From NCBI RefSeq assembly GCF_937875145.1, contig NZ_CALNCS010000041.1, forward strand, positions 1 through 7,718: a DNA stretch of 7,718 bases. Reading direction: 5' to 3'. The stretch's first letter is position 1. Every line of letters begins with the position of its first letter. Shown here piece by piece: positions 4,883 to 7,718 of this stretch. A program made the translations under genes and the position numbers. The notes under the pieces are model-generated. The model saw only the letters and a list, made by a program, of their open reading frames with translations. It was not told where the DNA came from and did not search any database. Source of the stretch: Alkalibaculum bacchi (GTDB lineage: Bacteria; Bacillota; Clostridia; Eubacteriales; Alkalibacteraceae).

Positions 4883-6031
4883 CTACTTTGCCACTTGATA
4901 CTCGGCAATTGTTCTGGCCCAACTGTCTACCTCTAGTACCGTATCAAAATGAGGATTATCTATTGTCTTGTGTTCATTCATTACTTTTTCTACTATTTGT
5001 GGAATTTCAATAAAGTGTATTTTTCTATTTAAAAAGGCTTCTACGGCTACTTCGTTTGCAGCATTGAGAACAGTAGGCATACTACCACCAATTTTAATGG
5101 ATTCATAAGAAAGCCCTAAACATTTAAAAACATTTATATCAGGTTTTTCAAATGTTAAGGTACCTATTTGTGCCAAGTCAAGAGATTCAATACTATTCTC
5201 TATCCGATTCGGATAGAACAATGCTAATTGAATAGGCACTTTCATATCGGGATATCCCATTTGTGCAATGGTGCTGTGATCCTTAAACTCTACTAGGGAG
5301 TGGACGATGCTTTGTGGATGCACAACAACTTCTATTTGTTCTTTATTTAGATTAAAGAGCCATTTCGCCTCTATTACTTCAAATCCTTTATTCATTAATG
5401 TAGCGGAATCTATAGTGATTTTCCTTCCCATAGACCAATTTGGATGTTTTAGAGCTCTCTCTAGAGTAACATCCTTTAGATTCTCTAAACTATAGCCTCT
5501 AAATGGTCCACCAGAAGCAGTAAGTATGATCTTATGCAAATCCTTTTTATCATTGCCCATAAGGCATTGAAAGATTGCACTATGTTCACTGTCAACAGGA
5601 TAAATTTTTATACCCTTTTCTTTGGCTTTAGCCATAACAAGATGTCCTCCAGCAACTAGAGTTTCTTTATTGGCTAGTGCTATATCTTTGCCTTTTTCAA
5701 TAGCTCTTAGAGTTGGTTCTAAACCGATCATCCCAGAAACAGCAGTTAAAATAATATTTGCTTCTGATAAAGAAGCTACTGCACATAAACCTTCTATTCC
5801 TGAGAGGACCTCTATTTTATTACCTATTTTTTTTCGTAGCTCTGCTGCCTTTTCTTCATTCATTACAGCTACCACATTTGGTTTAAAAATATGGATTTGC
5901 TGCTCTAGGAGGTCAATGTTTCTATTAGACGATAATCCTACTATTTTAATCTTATCAGGATTTTCCTTTGCAATCTCAAGTGTCTGAGTTCCAATGGAAC
6001 CTGTAGAACCTAAAATGCTTACGTATTTCAT
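4883..6031 (-). CDS. dxr: 1-deoxy-D-xylulose 5-phosphate reductoisomerase (Dxr/IspC)
   Basis: Dxr catalyses the NADPH-dependent conversion of DXP to 2-C-methyl-D-erythritol 4-phosphate, the first committed step of the MEP isoprenoid pathway, in the cytosol with Mg2+ or Mn2+. The 382-residue protein has the NADPH-binding GSTGSIG (8-14), LANKETLVAGG (119-129), the metal ligands in VDSEH (D147, E149), TASGGPFR (171-178), the flexible-loop HPNWSMG (197-203) and the substrate/metal motif MNKGFEVIEA (N214, K215, E218). HPQSIVHSLVEF (239-250) and GYPDMKVPIQ (259-268) complete the family pattern. All expected catalytic residues are present and the length is normal. An in-frame ATG at 6067 would add 12 residues (MPKINLKDKEFY), but AAGGAG sits 6 bases before the ATG at 6031 and the fold begins there. 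In many Firmicutes dxr lies between cdsA and rseP; here both neighbours are missing and the gene is a single unit. Confidence 0.97.
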   Translation of the reverse strand: MKYVSILGSTGSIGTQTLEIAKENPDKIKIVGLSSNRNIDLLEQQIHIFKPNVVAVMNEEKAAELRKKIGNKIEVLSGIEGLCAVASLSEANIILTAVSGMIGLEPTLRAIEKGKDIALANKETLVAGGHLVMAKAKEKGIKIYPVDSEHSAIFQCLMGNDKKDLHKIILTASGGPFRGYSLENLKDVTLERALKHPNWSMGRKITIDSATLMNKGFEVIEAKWLFNLNKEQIEVVVHPQSIVHSLVEFKDHSTIAQMGYPDMKVPIQLALFYPNRIENSIESLDLAQIGTLTFEKPDINVFKCLGLSYESIKIGGSMPTVLNAANEVAVEAFLNRKIHFIEIPQIVEKVMNEHKTIDNPHFDTVLEVDSWARTIAEYQVAK

Positions 6032-6037
6032 ATAAAA

Positions 6038-6043
6038 CTCCTT
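6038..6043 (-). promoter_or_regulatory. Ribosome binding site that fixes the dxr start at 6031
   Basis: On the minus strand AAGGAG (6043-6038) stands 6 bases before the ATG at 6031. It lies inside the frame extending to 6067, and no comparable motif precedes that upstream ATG. Confidence 0.85.
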
Positions 6044-6126
6044 ATCCTTTAAATTTATTTTTGGCATCTAATGTTTTGATACACGTTGATGTTCTTAAAA
6101 TAATTGAAATTCTATGGTTTTTATAT

Positions 6127-6155
6127 ATTATACCTCTTTTTCTATCTTATGTATT
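6127..6155 (-). promoter_or_regulatory. Candidate sigma-A promoter of dxr
   Basis: On the minus strand a perfect TATAAT (6132-6127) is preceded at exactly 17 bases by AATACA (6155-6150), a 3/6 match to the -35 consensus. Transcription would start near 6120, giving a leader of about 90 bases. Confidence 0.5.
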
Positions 6156-6238
6156 TAATTTAAAGCTTTTTGTATAAATTTTATTTATTTGGTTTACAAT
6201 CCTAATAATGCATTAATTATTCCCATTAACATGAAAGA

Positions 6239-6291
6239 TACTGTAATTTTAAATTACCATTTTTCAATGGACTAGTATATGCAATACAGTA
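6239..6291. repeat. Nested inverted repeats in the dxr/M23 divergent region
   Basis: TACTGTA (6239-6245) and TACAGTA (6285-6291) are perfect inverted arms. Between them lie the 15-base palindrome GTAATTTTAAATTAC (6243-6257) and CCATT/AATGG (6257-6261, 6266-6270). The set could be an operator or a folded transcript. AT-rich DNA gives such repeats by chance fairly often, so function is uncertain. Confidence 0.4.
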
Positions 6292-6347
6292 CAAATAAGC
6301 CATTTATATTACATTAGATAAATAATGTATAAATCACTAAAATGTAG

Positions 6348-6375
6348 TTGTATTATTAGGAAAATGTGGTAAACT
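6348..6375 (+). promoter_or_regulatory. Candidate extended -10 promoter of the M23 peptidase gene
   Basis: TTGTAT (6348-6353) and TAAACT (6370-6375) are 16 bases apart, and a TGG directly before the -10 gives an extended -10 (TGn). Transcription would start near 6382, leaving a leader of about 70 bases. Both hexamers are imperfect (3/6 and 4/6). Confidence 0.4.
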
Positions 6376-6381
6376 AAATGG

Positions 6382-6398
6382 TGTAAAAAATATGTAAC
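6382..6398 (+). promoter_or_regulatory. WalR (YycF)-type box 1
   Basis: TGTAAA (6382-6387), 5 bases, then TGTAAC (6393-6398) matches exactly the TGTWAH-N5-TGTWAH consensus of the essential response regulator WalR, known from Bacillus and Staphylococcus cell-wall genes. The half-sites are 11 bases apart, one helical turn. It overlaps the predicted transcription start. Confidence 0.6.
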
Positions 6399-6412
6399 AT
6401 TTAATAACAGCT

Positions 6413-6429
6413 TGTAAATGAGATGTAAA
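6413..6429 (+). promoter_or_regulatory. WalR (YycF)-type box 2
   Basis: TGTAAA (6413-6418), 5 bases, then TGTAAA (6424-6429) is a second exact match to TGTWAH-N5-TGTWAH, 31 bases (about three helical turns) from box 1, so all four half-sites face the same side of the helix. It ends 7 bases before the Shine-Dalgarno GGAGG of the M23 gene. Confidence 0.6.
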
Positions 6430-6451
6430 TGTTTTGGAGGTTTAATAAAAT

Positions 6452-7718
6452 ATGGAAATTAGTCTGAAAAAGACTATGATTGCAGCTTCAGCAGGAGTGA
6501 TTTTTGCTACGGGAATATTTTTTTATCGTGCGGATATCGGATACGAAGTCACTTTCAATGGTCAAGACTTAGGGTGTGTACAAGAACGAGAGACTATTAC
6601 TACTGCTGTAGAAATTGTGAATCAAGATTTAAAAGAAAAATACGGAGAAAATATTGTATTGGAGCAAGATGTTGACTTTAGTATGAAAATTATAAATCGA
6701 GACAATATCCTAAAGGACGTAGATGAGAGTATCGACGCAGTTGTGAGCACATATGGAGTACCTATGGTCGAAGGGGCTGTAATAGTCATTGATGGAGAAG
6801 AAGTAGCAAGTCTTTATAGCAAAGAAGAAGCTCAAAAGGTTATAGATAATGTTTTAGAGCCCTACACAAAAGAAAGTAAGAAATCAAAAATTGTTGGAGA
6901 GCCTGTCATAAAAGAAAAAGTAGAAATAGTAAACAAACAAATTCTATATAAGGAATTAACTGAAGTAGAAAAAGCAATAGATACTATAAATCAAGGCACT
7001 GACAAATTAAAACAATATACTGTAAAAGATGGGGACACTACTTGGGACATAGCTGTAAACCGTGGAATAGATGTAGAAAAGCTGGCTGAAGCAAATCCAG
7101 ATAAAAATATAGAGAAACTACATGGCGGTGACACCATTAATTTAACAGTTGTAGAACCTTACTTAACTATTGAAGTAGTGAGGGAAGAATCAGTAGTTGA
7201 CAAGATACCTTTTGAAACGGAATATAGGGACGATTCTTCTATATACCAAGGAAGGCAAAAGGTTATTATAGAAGGAAGGCAAGGCCTCAAAGAAACTATT
7301 TCAAAGGTTCTTTATGTAAATGGTAAGGAAAGCTCAAGAGAAGTTCTAAATCAGGCAGTGCTAAAGGAGCCTACTACTGAAACGATAGCTAAGGGCACAA
7401 AAGCTTTGCCTATAGGTGCTGGGAAGGGGGCCTTTACACTTCCCACTTCTGGTAGAGTAACTGCTCTCAATAAGGCAGGAAGTCATTCGGGTGATAAAGC
7501 TGTTGATATTGCCAATAATATGGGAACACCAATTAAGGCAGCTGCTGATGGAATAGTGGTTACTGCAAGCCCGGATGGAGGAACTCTTGGAAAATATATT
7601 AAGATTAATCATGGCAGTGGATACTCTACTCTTTATGGACATTTAAGCGGAATACATGTAGAAGTAGGGCAAAAGGTTCGTTTAGGAGAGGAGATTGCAG
7701 CAATGGGAAGTACTGGTA
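6452..7718 (+). CDS. Membrane-anchored LysM-G5-M23 peptidoglycan endopeptidase, 3' end cut off
   Basis: The frame stays open from the ATG at 6452 to the window end (422 codons plus one base). Residues 1-7 are short and basic, and 8-26 form one transmembrane helix without a lipobox, so it is anchored and faces the wall. Two similar segments follow (about 31-60, YEVTFNGQDLG; 109-138, AVIVIDGEEVA). Then come a LysM domain (188-233, YTVKDGDTTWDIA), which binds peptidoglycan glycan, a G5 domain (238-317) and an M23 (LytM-like) zinc endopeptidase domain from 327. In M23, H345 and D352 (SHSGDKAVDIA) are the expected metal ligands and H397 (YGHLSG) the first catalytic region; the final HLHF motif lies beyond the edge. 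Such enzymes cut stem-peptide cross-links during growth or sporulation. GGAGG lies 11 bases before the ATG, a rather long spacing. Two WalR-type boxes upstream suggest cell-wall stress control. Confidence 0.93.
   Translation, partial: MEISLKKTMIAASAGVIFATGIFFYRADIGYEVTFNGQDLGCVQERETITTAVEIVNQDLKEKYGENIVLEQDVDFSMKIINRDNILKDVDESIDAVVSTYGVPMVEGAVIVIDGEEVASLYSKEEAQKVIDNVLEPYTKESKKSKIVGEPVIKEKVEIVNKQILYKELTEVEKAIDTINQGTDKLKQYTVKDGDTTWDIAVNRGIDVEKLAEANPDKNIEKLHGGDTINLTVVEPYLTIEVVREESVVDKIPFETEYRDDSSIYQGRQKVIIEGRQGLKETISKVLYVNGKESSREVLNQAVLKEPTTETIAKGTKALPIGAGKGAFTLPTSGRVTALNKAGSHSGDKAVDIANNMGTPIKAAADGIVVTASPDGGTLGKYIKINHGSGYSTLYGHLSGIHVEVGQKVRLGEEIAAMGSTG

Larger units (their letters stand above)
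6032..6451. other. Divergent regulatory region between dxr and the M23 peptidase gene
   Basis: These 420 bases are very AT-rich and have no supported coding sequence. From left to right they hold the dxr leader and promoter (6127-6155 on the minus strand), a short palindrome TAATGCATTA near 6205, nested inverted repeats at 6239-6291, a candidate extended -10 promoter (6348-6375) and two WalR-type boxes (6382-6429). The ribosome binding site GGAGG (6436-6440) of the M23 gene is at the right end. The stretch 6160-6235 shows nothing else that could be identified. Confidence 0.6.

Noticed and set aside
4819..5013. A 64-codon + strand open frame across the end of dxr.
   Set aside because: It overlaps the terminator hairpin and the dxr 3' end, lacks a Shine-Dalgarno, and its product is not recognisable.
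5307..5987. Two + strand open frames (5307-5495 and 5622-5987) within dxr.
   Set aside because: They are antisense to the strongly conserved Dxr protein and have no start signals.
7361..7642. A 93-codon minus-strand open frame.
   Set aside because: It lies wholly within the G5-M23 coding frame, has no ribosome binding site, and its product resembles no family. It is a shadow frame.

Overview
The window is AT-rich and looks like a chromosome segment from a spore-forming member of the Clostridia. An alpha/beta-type small acid-soluble spore protein, a YteA-type DksA/TraR zinc-finger protein, a clostridial-style DUF438/hemerythrin/PAS protein and strong AAGGAGG-type ribosome binding sites all point that way. 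A narrower placement (for example near Alkaliphilus) is only a guess. No mobile element, CRISPR array, tRNA or rRNA was recognised.

Left part (1-1400): the 3' portion of a NUDIX hydrolase gene whose start lies outside the window, then a free-standing protein resembling the activation domain of cobalamin-dependent methionine synthase. A strong symmetric terminator at 1293-1316 serves this gene and the spore-protein gene that converges on it.

Middle part (1400-4880): the SASP gene on the minus strand, divergent from the yteA-like gene; then tcdA (tRNA t6A to ct6A dehydratase) with its own promoter candidate and terminator; then a 403-residue DUF438-HHE-PAS protein, a likely cytoplasmic redox or gas sensor. 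These are mostly single-gene units separated by 150-310 bp rather than one long operon.

Right part (4880-7718): dxr (MEP isoprenoid pathway) on the minus strand, without the cdsA/rseP/ispG neighbours it often has in Firmicutes, and divergent from it a membrane-anchored LysM-G5-M23 peptidoglycan hydrolase that runs off the right end. The 420-bp divergent intergenic region is the most interesting non-coding DNA here. It holds a good promoter for dxr, nested inverted repeats, and two exact matches to the WalR (YycF) box TGTWAH-N5-TGTWAH immediately upstream of the M23 gene. This suggests that WalRK-type cell-wall stress signalling controls the hydrolase.

No clearly new multi-gene system is visible. 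The points most worth following are the paired WalR boxes, the stand-alone methionine-synthase activation-like protein with an altered SAM-binding motif, and the changed metal-ligand positions in the HHE protein.
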